Shown here: piece by piece, positions 7,922-16,690 of the stretch
Layout of the letters: each line of letters starts with the position of its first letter
How positions within the stretch are numbered: the stretch's first letter is position 1
Assembly: GCA_963745405.1 (NCBI GenBank)
Contig: CAVUWY010000002.1
Span: 2,170,001 to 2,234,000, forward strand
Source: C-114 sp963745405
GTDB lineage: Bacteria; Chloroflexota; Limnocylindria; Limnocylindrales; CSP1-4
Direction of reading: 5' to 3'
Length of the DNA: 64,000 nucleotides
The notes under the pieces: model-generated
Database searches by the model: none
Told to the model about the DNA's origin: nothing
Seen by the model: only the letters and a program-made list of their open reading frames with translations
Position numbers and translations under genes: made by a program

Positions 7922-8461
7922 TCAGTCCTCGTCGTCCGCCTCGTCTTCCTCGTCCTCGTCGTCATCCGCGTCGTCATCCGCGTCGTCACCCTCGTCGTCG
8001 TCCAGCTCTTCCGTCGACGAGACGATGCCGAAGCCGCCGAACAAGGCGAACCCGGTGATCGAGAGCCGCGGGACGCCGCCGCGCTCATCGACGACCGGCC
8101 TCGTGTCGCCGACGCCGCCGAAGATCCCCACGACGTGGAGGTCGACGGCCCAGTCCTCGGGGACGATGACCCGGCCGCCCCCGAAGATCGCCCTGACGGT
8201 CAGCCTCGCACCCGCCGGGTCGAGCGTGGCCTTCCGCAGGTCGAGGTCGCTGCCGCCGAACCAGGTCGTGAGTGTCCCGCCACGGAACGAGGAGGCGGTG
8301 CTCTCGAGGTTCGCCTCGTCGTAGATCGCGGCGAGGCCGATCTCGTCGCTGTCCGGGTCGCCGACGGAGACCAGCCGCCGCCGAGCGGCGGCGGCGCCGA
8401 CCGCCGCGACGATCAGCAGGAGCAGGAATGCGCTGAGGATGGCCCGGATGAGGCGTCCCAT
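7922..8461 (-). CDS. LiaF-like C-terminal domain membrane protein with acidic tail
   Basis: A 179-residue protein starting at ATG 8461, preceded by GGAGGA eight bases upstream. One N-terminal TM helix (LSAFLLLLIVAAVGAAAA) is followed by a LiaF/DUF2154-like beta domain (TLTTWFGGSDLDL, AIFGGGRVIVPEDWAVDLHV, GIFGGVGDTRP). The last 28 residues are almost entirely Asp and Glu. LiaF relatives take part in cell-envelope stress sensing, but the role here is not established. It is transcribed against the flanking deoC and aldehyde dehydrogenase genes. Confidence 0.82.
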   Translation of the reverse strand: MGRLIRAILSAFLLLLIVAAVGAAAARRRLVSVGDPDSDEIGLAAIYDEANLESTASSFRGGTLTTWFGGSDLDLRKATLDPAGARLTVRAIFGGGRVIVPEDWAVDLHVVGIFGGVGDTRPVVDERGGVPRLSITGFALFGGFGIVSSTEELDDDEGDDADDDADDDEDEEDEADDED

Positions 8462-8565
8462 GTCTTCGTCCTCCGTGGGCATCGGCCGCGGTCGGCGGCT
8501 CGGCGGTCCGCCGATGCTACCCCGTCCGGCCGAGCGTCTGGGTCGGAGTGCCATAATCGACGGCG

Positions 8566-10086
8566 ATGGCGACCGAGACCAGGCCCAGCGTCGTGCGGCA
8601 GGAGCACGCCCCGAACAGCTGGGGGCTCGGTGACGGCCAGGCGATCCCGTGGGAGTACGCGCCGGCGCCGGAGAGTCGCGACGTCGTGACGCTCCGCGAG
8701 CGATACGGCCTCTACATCGGCGGCCGGTGGGTCTCGGCGAGCGACGGCCGGACCTTCGCGACGGTCGATCCCGCGACCGAGGAGCCGCTCGCCGAGGTCG
8801 CCCGGGGCACCGCCGAGGACATGGACCGGGCAGTCCGGGCGGCGCGGAGCGCCTTCCGCCGTCGCTGGGGCGACCTGCCTGGCACCGAGCGGGCCAAGTA
8901 CCTCTTCCGCATCGCCCGCATCCTCCAGGAGCGGAGCCGCGAGTTCGCCGTGCTCGAGAGCATGGACAGCGGCAAGCCGATCAAGGAGAGCCGCGACGTC
9001 GACGTCCCCCTCGCGGCGGCCCATTTCTGGTACTACGCCGGCTGGGCCGACAAGCTCGACTACGCGTTCCCCGGGCGAGTGGCCCGGCCGCTCGGCGTCG
9101 CCGGCCAGATCATCCCCTGGAACTTCCCGCTCCTCATGCTCGCCTGGAAGATCGCCCCGGCTCTCGCCGCCGGCAACACGGTCGTCCTCAAGCCCGCCTC
9201 CACGACGCCGCTGACGGCCCTCCTCTTCGCCGACGTCTGCCGCCAGGCCGACCTCCCGCCCGGTGTCGTCAACATCGTGCCCGGTCCGGGCGAGGTCGGG
9301 ATGGCCCTCGTCCGCAACCCCGGCGTCGACAAGATCGCCTTCACCGGCTCGACCGAGATCGGCCGTCGCATCGCCGCCGGCGTCGCCGGCTCCGACAAGG
9401 CCCTGACCCTGGAGCTCGGTGGCAAGGCCGCCAACATCGTCTTCGACGACGCTCCGCTCGACCAGGCCGTCGAGGGCATCGTCAACGGCATCTACTTCAA
9501 CCAGGGCGAGGTCTGCTGCGCCGGCAGCCGCCTCCTTGCCCAGGAGAGCATCGTCGAACCCCTCATCGACAAGCTCAAGGACCGCCTCTCGACGATCCGG
9601 GTCGGCGATCCGCTCGACAAGAACACCGATGTGGGAGCCATCAACTCGCGATCCCAGCTGGAGAAGATCACCGAGCTGGTCGCCTCCGGGGTCGCCGAGG
9701 GCGCCGAGATGTACCAGCCAGCCTGCGACCTGCCCGAGCGCGGCTACTTCTTCCGGCCGACGCTCTTCACCAACGTCGCCCAGAGCCATCGGATCGCCCG
9801 CGAGGAGATCTTCGGGCCGGTCCTCTCGGTACTTACCTTCCGGACGCCGGAGGAGGCCGTCGAGAAGGCGAACAACACGCCGTACGGCCTGTCGGCCGGC
9901 GTCTGGACCGACAAGGGAAGCCGGATCCTCGCCATGGTCCGCCGCCTCAAGGCCGGCGTCGTCTGGGCCAACACGTTCAACCGGTTCGACCCGACGAGCC
10001 CGTTCGGTGGCTACAAGGAATCCGGCTATGGCCGCGAGGGCGGACGGCACGGTCTCCACGCCTACGTCCGCCTCGAGGACCGCTGA
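8566..10086 (+). CDS. Aldehyde dehydrogenase, catalytic subunit (ALDH16-like N-terminal half)
   Basis: A 506-residue NAD(P)-dependent aldehyde dehydrogenase. It shows the PWNFPLLMLAWK cofactor-binding block, FTGSTEIGR, catalytic Glu in LELGGKAANIVF, catalytic Cys in NQGEVCCAGSR, and EEIFGPVLSVL. It probably oxidises acetaldehyde or related aldehydes released by the upstream DERA. The gene is followed two bases later by a second, shorter ALDH-like gene. Together they resemble the two halves of ALDH16, in which an active domain is joined to a truncated inactive one. Confidence 0.92.
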   Translation: MATETRPSVVRQEHAPNSWGLGDGQAIPWEYAPAPESRDVVTLRERYGLYIGGRWVSASDGRTFATVDPATEEPLAEVARGTAEDMDRAVRAARSAFRRRWGDLPGTERAKYLFRIARILQERSREFAVLESMDSGKPIKESRDVDVPLAAAHFWYYAGWADKLDYAFPGRVARPLGVAGQIIPWNFPLLMLAWKIAPALAAGNTVVLKPASTTPLTALLFADVCRQADLPPGVVNIVPGPGEVGMALVRNPGVDKIAFTGSTEIGRRIAAGVAGSDKALTLELGGKAANIVFDDAPLDQAVEGIVNGIYFNQGEVCCAGSRLLAQESIVEPLIDKLKDRLSTIRVGDPLDKNTDVGAINSRSQLEKITELVASGVAEGAEMYQPACDLPERGYFFRPTLFTNVAQSHRIAREEIFGPVLSVLTFRTPEEAVEKANNTPYGLSAGVWTDKGSRILAMVRRLKAGVVWANTFNRFDPTSPFGGYKESGYGREGGRHGLHAYVRLEDR

Positions 10087-10087
10087 G

Positions 10088-11020
10088 GTGGCCGTCCGAG
10101 GCGCCCGAGCCACCCGAGCAGCCCGAGTCACGCCCGCTGCCCGGGTCGACGTGCGCAAGACGTACAAGCTCTACATCGGCGGCCAGTTCCCGCGCTCGGA
10201 ATCGGGTCGCTCGTACGTCGTGGCCGGCGCCGACGGAGCGCCGATCGCCAACGCCGTCCGCGGCTCCCGCAAGGACCTTCGCGATGCGGTCCGGGCGGCC
10301 CGCTCCGCCTTCGAGCCGTGGGCCGGCCGGACGGCGATGAACCGGGGCCAGATCCTCTATCGGGTCGCCGAGCTGATGGAGGGTCGCCGGGCGCAGTTCA
10401 CCGAGGAGGTGGCCGTCGCCGAGGGCACGACCGCTGCCCGCGCCGGGGCCCTCGTCGCCCGGGCCATCGATCGCTGGGTCTGGTATGCCGGCTGGACCGA
10501 CAAGATCGCCCAGGTCCTCGGCTCGGTGAACCCGGTCGGGGCGCCGTACTTCAATTTCACGATCCCCGAGCCGACCGGCGTCGTGGCGATCGTCGCGCCG
10601 GAGACGTCGTCGCTCCTCGGCCTCATCTCGCGCCTCGCACCGGCGCTCGCGGCCGGCGATACGACCGTCGTCCTCGCGTCGGAGTCGCGGCCCCTGCCGG
10701 CGGTCACGCTCACCGAGGTCCTGGCGACCTCGGACCTGCCGGGCGGCGTCGTCAACCTCGTCACCGGCCGGCGCCGCGAGCTCGTCCCGATCCTCGCCGC
10801 CCACGGCGACGTCGACGGCATCGACACGTGGGGCGTGCCGCCCGACCTCCAGGAATCGGTCGAGATCGCGGCCGCCGACGACATCAAGCGGATCCTCCGC
10901 CGGCCGGCCCGGGTCGCCGACGCGAAGTTCGACTGGCTCGACGACCGGGCGGCCCAGCGGCCGGAGTGGATCGCCGCCCACCTCGAGATGAAGACGGTCT
11001 GGCACCCGATCGGCGTCTGA
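10088..11020 (+). CDS. Truncated, non-catalytic aldehyde dehydrogenase paralogue (ALDH16 second-domain-like)
   Basis: About 310 residues from GTG 10088 (GTG 10150, VRKTYKLYIGG, is an alternative start). It keeps the N-terminal ALDH fold (LYIGGQFPRSESGR, WVWYAGWTDKIAQVLG, GVVAIVAPETSSLLGLISRL, APALAAGDTTVVLASE). It stops before the catalytic domain, so the catalytic Cys, the LELGGK Glu and the usual PWNFP are absent. Genes like this normally occur fused as the C-terminal part of ALDH16, where the domain is structural. The two-base spacing to the active subunit supports a split complex. Confidence 0.8.
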   Translation: MAVRGARATRAARVTPAARVDVRKTYKLYIGGQFPRSESGRSYVVAGADGAPIANAVRGSRKDLRDAVRAARSAFEPWAGRTAMNRGQILYRVAELMEGRRAQFTEEVAVAEGTTAARAGALVARAIDRWVWYAGWTDKIAQVLGSVNPVGAPYFNFTIPEPTGVVAIVAPETSSLLGLISRLAPALAAGDTTVVLASESRPLPAVTLTEVLATSDLPGGVVNLVTGRRRELVPILAAHGDVDGIDTWGVPPDLQESVEIAAADDIKRILRRPARVADAKFDWLDDRAAQRPEWIAAHLEMKTVWHPIGV

Positions 11021-11039
11021 TCTCGCAGCGAGAGGTCCA

Positions 11040-11526
11040 ATGAGCGCGATCATCGAGACCGAACGCCTGACGAAGTGGTACGGGACCCACCGCTCGCTGG
11101 GGTCTCGCCAGCGGGGTCGGGGTGATGGCCTCGATCGCGGTGCTCACCGTCGTCGTGGTCACGTTCGTCACGATCGGCACCCTCGCCAGCGGTGACGACC
11201 CCGTCGGTCCGATCGTCGGGATCTGCGTCGCCGGCCTGTATGGCGGAGCGCTGGCCGGGGTCGGGCTCGCCGTCGGTGGCCTCCGCTGGCCGGGTCTGGC
11301 GGCGGCGGTCGTCGGGCTGCTCGCCATCGGGTTCTTCCTCATCGACTTCTTCGGCGCCCTGCTCAAGCTGCCTGACGTCGTCCTCCAGCTGTCCCTGTCG
11401 GCCCACCTCGGCCGGCCGCTGATCGGGATCTACGACGTCCCGGGCATGGTCGCCTGCGCGATCCTCATCGTCGACTGGGTGGGCGTCTCGGCCGTCGGTC
11501 TCAGCCGGCGCGACGTGGGGCTCTGA
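11040..11526 (+). pseudogene. ABC-transporter remnant: ATPase N-terminus joined to a permease C-terminus
   Basis: ATG 11040 begins MSAIIETERLTKWYGTHRS, a normal start for an ABC ATPase, but the similarity stops after about 19 codons. From about 11098, in another frame, the sequence reads as the end of an ABC-2 type permease (GVMASIAVLTVVVVTFVTIG, then GPIVGICVAGLYGGALAGVG) with about four TM segments, ending at 11526. Walker A, signature, Walker B and most of the permease are missing. The simplest reading is one deletion of about 1.5-2 kb that removed the middle of a two-gene operon. An assembly collapse is possible. Confidence 0.7.
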
Positions 11527-11597
11527 GGGGCGCCGTCCTCGTCGCCGGACCGCGTCGCGGTCGCCTGCCGGGCCCGGGCGCTTCGTAGACTGGCCCG

Positions 11598-12548
11598 ATG
11601 CCACTCGGCGTCTTCGTCCTCGTCCTCTTCGTCGCCGTCCTCCACGTCATCTGGAACGCGATCCTCAAGACGTCCGGCGACACCCTCCGGACGGCCGGCC
11701 GGGCGATGGTGGTCGGTGTCAGCGTCTTCGCCCCGATCATCCTCGTGGTCTGGCTGTCCCAGGGACGGCCGGGCCTCCCACCGGAGGTCGTGCCGCTCGG
11801 GATCGCGTCGGGCTTCCTCGAGGCTGCCTACTTCGTGTCCCTGTCGGCGGCCTACAAGCGCGGCGACCTGTCCGAGGTCTACCCGATCGCCCGCGGCACG
11901 GCCCCGATCCTGTCGGTCACCATCGGTGTCGTCGTCCTCGGTGAGCGGCTCTCCCCGCTCGGGGCGCTCGGGGTCCTCGCCCTCCTGGCGGGGATCCTCC
12001 TCGTCCTCCGGCCGTGGCGGGCCCTGGCCATCCTCCGTCGCCGCGGCGAGGGCGGGGGCGGGCGGTCGGGCGTCGGCGCGGCCGAGTTCGCCCTCCTCAC
12101 CGGGGTGATGATCGCCCTGTACTCGGCGGTCGACCGGGTCGCCGTCCAGCAGGTCGTGCCGTGGCTGTACGCCGGGCTGGTCTTCCCGATCTGCGCCGTC
12201 GCCCTCGTCCTGTGGATCAAGCTCGTGGCGGATCGCGGGAGAGCGGCCGATCGCAGCGCGGCTACGCCGGACGCGGACGTCCAGCCGCTGCGCGGTGCGC
12301 CGGCGTCGTGGCTGCGGGCGGGAGCCGCCGGCACCATCAGCCTGGCCGCCTACGGGCTCATCCTGGTGGCCTATACGCTCGCCCCGCTGACCGTCGTCGC
12401 CCCGCTTCGCGAGAGCTCGGTCGTGCTCGCGTCGGCCTGGGGCGCCATCACCATGCACGAGGCGGTCGGCTCCGCCGACGTGGCCCGGCGCGTCTCGGGG
12501 GCTGGCCTCGTCCTCGCGGGGGCGATCCTGCTCGCGATCGCCGGCTGA
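11598..12548 (+). CDS. EamA/DMT-superfamily permease
   Basis: A 316-residue protein with two five-TM EamA halves, typical of the drug/metabolite transporter superfamily. The first half contains SEVYPIARGTAPILSVTIGV and VVLGERLSPLGALGVLALL, the second APLRESSVVLASAWGAITM near the end. The substrate cannot be told. It converges with a second EamA protein only 24 bases away, and the two share little sequence, so they are not a recent duplication. Confidence 0.88.
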   Translation: MPLGVFVLVLFVAVLHVIWNAILKTSGDTLRTAGRAMVVGVSVFAPIILVVWLSQGRPGLPPEVVPLGIASGFLEAAYFVSLSAAYKRGDLSEVYPIARGTAPILSVTIGVVVLGERLSPLGALGVLALLAGILLVLRPWRALAILRRRGEGGGGRSGVGAAEFALLTGVMIALYSAVDRVAVQQVVPWLYAGLVFPICAVALVLWIKLVADRGRAADRSAATPDADVQPLRGAPASWLRAGAAGTISLAAYGLILVAYTLAPLTVVAPLRESSVVLASAWGAITMHEAVGSADVARRVSGAGLVLAGAILLAIAG

Positions 12549-12572
12549 GCCGGCCGGCCCGTCAGTCGGGCG

Positions 12573-13574
12573 TCAGTCGGCCCCTGCCTCGGCGGGGGTG
12601 GTCGCGGCGGCGGACGTCGCGGCCAGGGTCGTCGCAGCGGAAGTCGTCGCCGTGGTCGCAGCCTCGTCCCCTCGGCCGAACAGTCGCCGCTGGCCCCGTC
12701 GGCTGTTCGTCGCCGCGATGCCGCCGACCACCAACGCGGTGCCCAGGATCACCTCCGGGGCGACGGTCTCGCCGAGGACGATCGCCCCGAGGACGATGCC
12801 GACGACCGGCAGGAGGTAGGCCACGAGCGACGAGCGGGTCGAACCCCAGGCGGCGAGGAGCCGGAAGAAGACGAGGTAGGCGAGGCCCGAGCCGAGCAGG
12901 CCGAGCCACAGGATCGAGAAGATCGACGAGGGTTGGTAGTCGATCGCGAGCGGGTTCTCGAAGACGACGGCGAGGACGCCCGTCACGAGGAAGGCGAAGA
13001 AGACCTGGAAGAACGGCGGGATGATCGGCTTCAGGCCGCGGACGTTCCGCCGGGCGTAGACGTTCCCGGCGGCGTACGAGATCGCGGCCAGGATGAGGGC
13101 GATCTCACCGGGCAGGTCGCCGCGGGCGGACGGGTCGAGGCTCGGCGCGGTGATGGCGACGACCCCGATGAAGCCGATCGCCAGCCCGACCACCCGGTTG
13201 ACCCGCATCGGCTCGTCGACGAGGAACAGGGCCGCCAGGACGATGGTGAAGAGAGGGACCGTCGAGGTGAGGATCGCGGCGAGACCCGAGTCGATCGTCG
13301 TCTCGCCCCAGGTGATGAGCGAGAACGGGATGACGATGTTGATGAGCGACATGACGAAGAGGTGGCCGTACATCCTCGGGTCTCGCGGGAGCGTCGCCCG
13401 GGACAGGCGGAGAGCGACGACGAGGAGGAGGCTGCCGACGAGGAGACGCCCGGCGATCAGGGTGAACGGGGTGACCGTCTCGACCCCGATCTTGATGAAC
13501 AGGTAGCTGCTGCCCCAGAAGAAGCCGAGGGCGAAGAAGAGCAGCCAGTCGATCCGGGATGTGCGCGACGCCAT
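12573..13574 (-). CDS. EamA/DMT-superfamily permease (RhaT-like)
   Basis: A 333-residue, ten-TM transporter. ATG 13574 follows GAGAGAGGA and begins MASRTSRIDWLLFFALGFFW. Characteristic blocks are GSSYLFIKIGVETVTP, AAILTSTVPLFTIVLAALFL and GSGLAYLVFFRLLAAWG. The C-terminal 35 residues are an Ala/Thr-rich low-complexity tail. The substrate is unknown. The open frame continues upstream of 13574 but the family match begins at this Met. Confidence 0.88.
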   Translation of the reverse strand: MASRTSRIDWLLFFALGFFWGSSYLFIKIGVETVTPFTLIAGRLLVGSLLLVVALRLSRATLPRDPRMYGHLFVMSLINIVIPFSLITWGETTIDSGLAAILTSTVPLFTIVLAALFLVDEPMRVNRVVGLAIGFIGVVAITAPSLDPSARGDLPGEIALILAAISYAAGNVYARRNVRGLKPIIPPFFQVFFAFLVTGVLAVVFENPLAIDYQPSSIFSILWLGLLGSGLAYLVFFRLLAAWGSTRSSLVAYLLPVVGIVLGAIVLGETVAPEVILGTALVVGGIAATNSRRGQRRLFGRGDEAATTATTSAATTLAATSAAATTPAEAGAD

Positions 13575-13684
13575 GCCAGTCCTCTCTCCGACTACCGGCG
13601 CATGATACCTGCCTTGGACTATCGTGGTGGGCCAACCTGACAGATGACGTCCGGAATGCCCGGGCTCCCGTACCATCGGCACCG

Positions 13685-14891
13685 ATGAGCCTCGTCCCCG
13701 CGCGATCCTGCCGCGCTCGTCGGCGCCCTCGCGGCCATCGAGCCGCTCGCTGCGGCCGAGCCCGAGCGCATCCGCGTCGTCCATGCCCCGGGACGGGTGA
13801 ACCTCATCGGTGAGCACACCGACTACAACCAGGGATACGTCCTCCCGGTTGCGATCAGCCTCGGGATCTCCATCGCCGCGCTGCCGACCGACGACCGGCG
13901 GGTCCGGTTGGCGCTGTCGGAGACGGGCGAGCGCGGAGAGATCGACCTCGATCGGATCGGCGATCGCGGCGGTGGCTGGATCGATTACGTCGCGGGCACG
14001 GCCTGGGCCCTCCGCGAGGCCTACGTCGACCTGGTCGGGTTCAGCGGCATCCTCGCCTCGGACCTGCCCACGGGTTCAGGCCTCTCCTCCTCGGCGGCGC
14101 TCGAGCTCGCCTCCGCCTGGGCCCTCGCCGGCGATGGACCGCCGGCGCTCGATCCGCTCTCGCTCGCGCGGGTCGCCCAGCGCGGGGAGAACGGCTACGT
14201 CGGCGTCCAGTCGGGGCTCATGGACCAGTTCGCCTCGTCGTGCGGCGTCGCCGGTTCGGCCCTCCTCCTCGATTGCCGCTCGCTCGACTGGCACCCGGTC
14301 CCGCTGCCGGCGGACATGCGCCTCGTCGTCTGTCACACGGGCTCGACCCGCCGTCTCGATGGCTCCTCCTACAACGCCCGGGTGGCGGAGTGCGCCCGGG
14401 CCGTTGCCGCCATCGCCGCCGTGGAAGGGCCGGAGATCCGGACGCTGCGGGACGTGACCGCGGACATGCTCGTCCGGCACGGCGACCGGATGGACCCGGT
14501 CGCCCGGCGACGGGCCGAGCACATCGTCGCCGAGAACGATCGCGTCCTCGCCACGGAGCGGGCGCTCGTCGCGGACGACGGGGTGGCCATCGGCCGGCTG
14601 TTCGCCGAGAGCCACGCCTCGATGCGCGACCTGTTCGAGATCAGTTCGCCCGAGCTCGACGCCCTCGTGGAGGTCGCCGCCACCGTGCCCGGCGTGATCG
14701 GGGCGCGGATGACCGGCGGCGGTTTCGGTGGTTGCACCGTGAACCTCGTCCGCCCCGAGGCGGTCGACGCGCTGCGGGCTGCCGTCGAGCGCGACTATCC
14801 TGCCCGGACCGGCCGGACGCCGCGGGTCTGGCTCGTCGATGCGGTCGACGGAGCGGGCCTGCTGAACGACGGAGAGGCGGCGCATCGATGA
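13685..14891 (+). CDS. galK: Galactokinase (one +1 frame break near 13703)
   Basis: A GHMP kinase that phosphorylates galactose at C1 in the Leloir pathway. Motifs: GRVNLIGEHTDYNQGYVLP (galactokinase signature), LPTGSGLSSSAALELA (ATP loop) and GARMTGGGFGGCTVNLV. ATG 13685 gives MSLVPA, then one extra base near 13703 shifts to DPAALVGALAAIEP, which runs into the signature. Without the correction the first in-frame start would be GTG 13797, inside the signature, which is too late. The stop overlaps the ATG of the LLM enzyme (ATGA at 14888-14891). galT lies 5.4 kb downstream, beyond a sugar transporter. Confidence 0.9.
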
Positions 14892-15781
14892 CTGTCCCGG
14901 TCCGCTTCGGGCTCTTCCTCAGCCAGGCGAACAAGTCGTGGGATCGCGTCCTCGAGGAGTTCCGCCTCGCGGAGGCGCTCGGGTTCGACACGGCCTGGCT
15001 CGTCGACCACCTCGTCGACACGGACGGCCCGCCGGAGAACCCGATCCACGAGGCCTGGACGTCGCTCGCTGCGATCGCCGCCCTCACCTCGCGGATCCGC
15101 CTCGGCATCCTCGTCACGAGCAATACGTTCCGCCACCCGGCGGTCCTCCTCAAGGAGGCCGTCACGGTCGACCACATCAGCGGCGGCCGCCTCATCCTCG
15201 GCCTCGGCACGGGCTGGCACGAAGACGAGCACCGTCGCTACGGGATCGACCTGCCGCCGCCCGGCGAGCGGGTCGACCGGTTCGAGGAGGCCGTCCGCCT
15301 CATCCGGGCCCTCATGGACGGCGAGCGGACGTCGTTCGAGGGCCGCTTCTATCGGCTCGACGACGCGCCGCTGTCACCGAAGCCGGTCCAGCAGCCGCGC
15401 ATCCCGATCCTCATCGCCGCCCACCGGCCGCGGATGCTCCGTATCGCCGCCCGCTACGCCGACCAGTGGGACACGTTCGCGACCCTGGCCGGGACGGCGA
15501 CCGATGGCGTCGAAGGCGACGTCGCCGACCGGATCGCCGCCTTCGACGAGGCCTGCCGCGAGGTCGGGCGCGACCCGGCGACGGTCCGCCGCTCGACGTG
15601 GGCCGAGGCGGACGTCTTCGAGAGCGAGGAGACATACCTGGCGTTCGTTCGCCGGCACCACGCGCTCGGCTTCACCGACCTCGTGACGGTCCTCCCCGGT
15701 GAGGATCGGATGGGCCTCCTCGAGTGGATCGCCCGCGACCGGATCCCGGAGCTGCGGGCCGAGTTCGACGCGACCGCCTGA
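14888..15781 (+). CDS. LLM-class F420-dependent oxidoreductase
   Basis: A 297-residue luciferase-like monooxygenase-fold protein with the F420-type markers DTAWLVDHL, RIRLGILVTSNTFRHPAVLL and GGRLILGLGTGWHEDEHRRYG. Such enzymes use F420 or FMN for hydride transfer to varied substrates; the substrate is not predictable. Its start overlaps the galK stop, so it is co-translated with galactokinase. That could point to a sugar-related substrate, but this is inference. It converges with the sugar-transport operon. Confidence 0.88.
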   Translation: MTVPVRFGLFLSQANKSWDRVLEEFRLAEALGFDTAWLVDHLVDTDGPPENPIHEAWTSLAAIAALTSRIRLGILVTSNTFRHPAVLLKEAVTVDHISGGRLILGLGTGWHEDEHRRYGIDLPPPGERVDRFEEAVRLIRALMDGERTSFEGRFYRLDDAPLSPKPVQQPRIPILIAAHRPRMLRIAARYADQWDTFATLAGTATDGVEGDVADRIAAFDEACREVGRDPATVRRSTWAEADVFESEETYLAFVRRHHALGFTDLVTVLPGEDRMGLLEWIARDRIPELRAEFDATA

Positions 15782-15799
15782 TCGTCGGCCGGACGGGCC

Positions 15800-16690
15800 T
15801 CAGCCCTTCGTCGAGCCGAGGGTCAGGCCCCGGACGAAGTGGCGCTGCAGGACGAGGAAGACGACGATCGTCGGGATGGCCACGATCAGGGCGCCGGCCG
15901 CCGCCATGTTGTTGTTGGTGAAGAACTGGCCCTGCAGGTTGTTGAGGGCCGACGTGATCGGCCGGCGGTCGCCCGACTTCATGAGCAGGAGGGCCCAGAA
16001 GAAGTCGTTGTACAGGAAGGTGAACTGGAGAGTCGCCAACGCCGCCAGGGCGGGCCGGCAGAGCGGCAGGATGACGCTCCGGTAGATCCGGAAGACCGAC
16101 GCCCCGTCGACGAGCGACGCCTCGACGAGCTCCCGTGGCAGCGTCCGCATGTAGTTGGCCAGGACGAAGGTGCAGAACCCGGTCTGGAAGACCACGTGGA
16201 TGAGGATGATCCCGATGAACTGGTCGTACAGCAGCCCGTTGTCGCTGATGAACCTCGGGATCGGCAGGAACAGGTAGAGCTTGTAGAGCGGGATGATGAT
16301 CACCTGCGGCGGCAGGAGGTTGCCGGCCGTGAACAGCAGCAGGAAGAAGATGTTGAACCGCCACTTGAACAGCGTGACCCCGAAGGCGACCATCGACGCG
16401 AGCCACAGGGTCAGGATCACCCCTGGTATCACGATGATCATCGTGTTCGTGAAGTACAGGGGCAGGTCCATGAGGTTCCAGGCGTTGACGTAGTTGTCGA
16501 AGTTGAGGACGGCCGGCAGGGAGATGTAGCCGTTCGCGAAGGTGTCCTCGAACGGTCGGAACGAGGTGTAGACGGCCCAGGCCAGGGGGAACAGCCAGAC
16601 GAGGGCCATCGTGAGGAGGAACGCGTGGAGGGCGAACCGTCGCCGGCGCGACCGGCGCGGCGACGTCCCGACCATCGTGGCGGCGGTCAT
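15800..16690 (-). CDS. Carbohydrate ABC transporter permease (MalG-like)
   Basis: A 296-residue inner-membrane permease with six TM helices and the EAA loop (ELVEASLVDGASVFRIYRSV, then ILPLCRPAL) that contacts the ATPase. Length and order match MalG/UgpE-type subunits of CUT1 sugar transporters. It overlaps the upstream permease by ATGA (16687-16690). The operon order is binding protein, MalF-like, MalG-like. No ATPase gene is in the cluster, so a shared MsmX/MsiK-type ATPase elsewhere is likely. Confidence 0.93.
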   Translation of the reverse strand: MTAATMVGTSPRRSRRRRFALHAFLLTMALVWLFPLAWAVYTSFRPFEDTFANGYISLPAVLNFDNYVNAWNLMDLPLYFTNTMIIVIPGVILTLWLASMVAFGVTLFKWRFNIFFLLLFTAGNLLPPQVIIIPLYKLYLFLPIPRFISDNGLLYDQFIGIILIHVVFQTGFCTFVLANYMRTLPRELVEASLVDGASVFRIYRSVILPLCRPALAALATLQFTFLYNDFFWALLLMKSGDRRPITSALNNLQGQFFTNNNMAAAGALIVAIPTIVVFLVLQRHFVRGLTLGSTKG

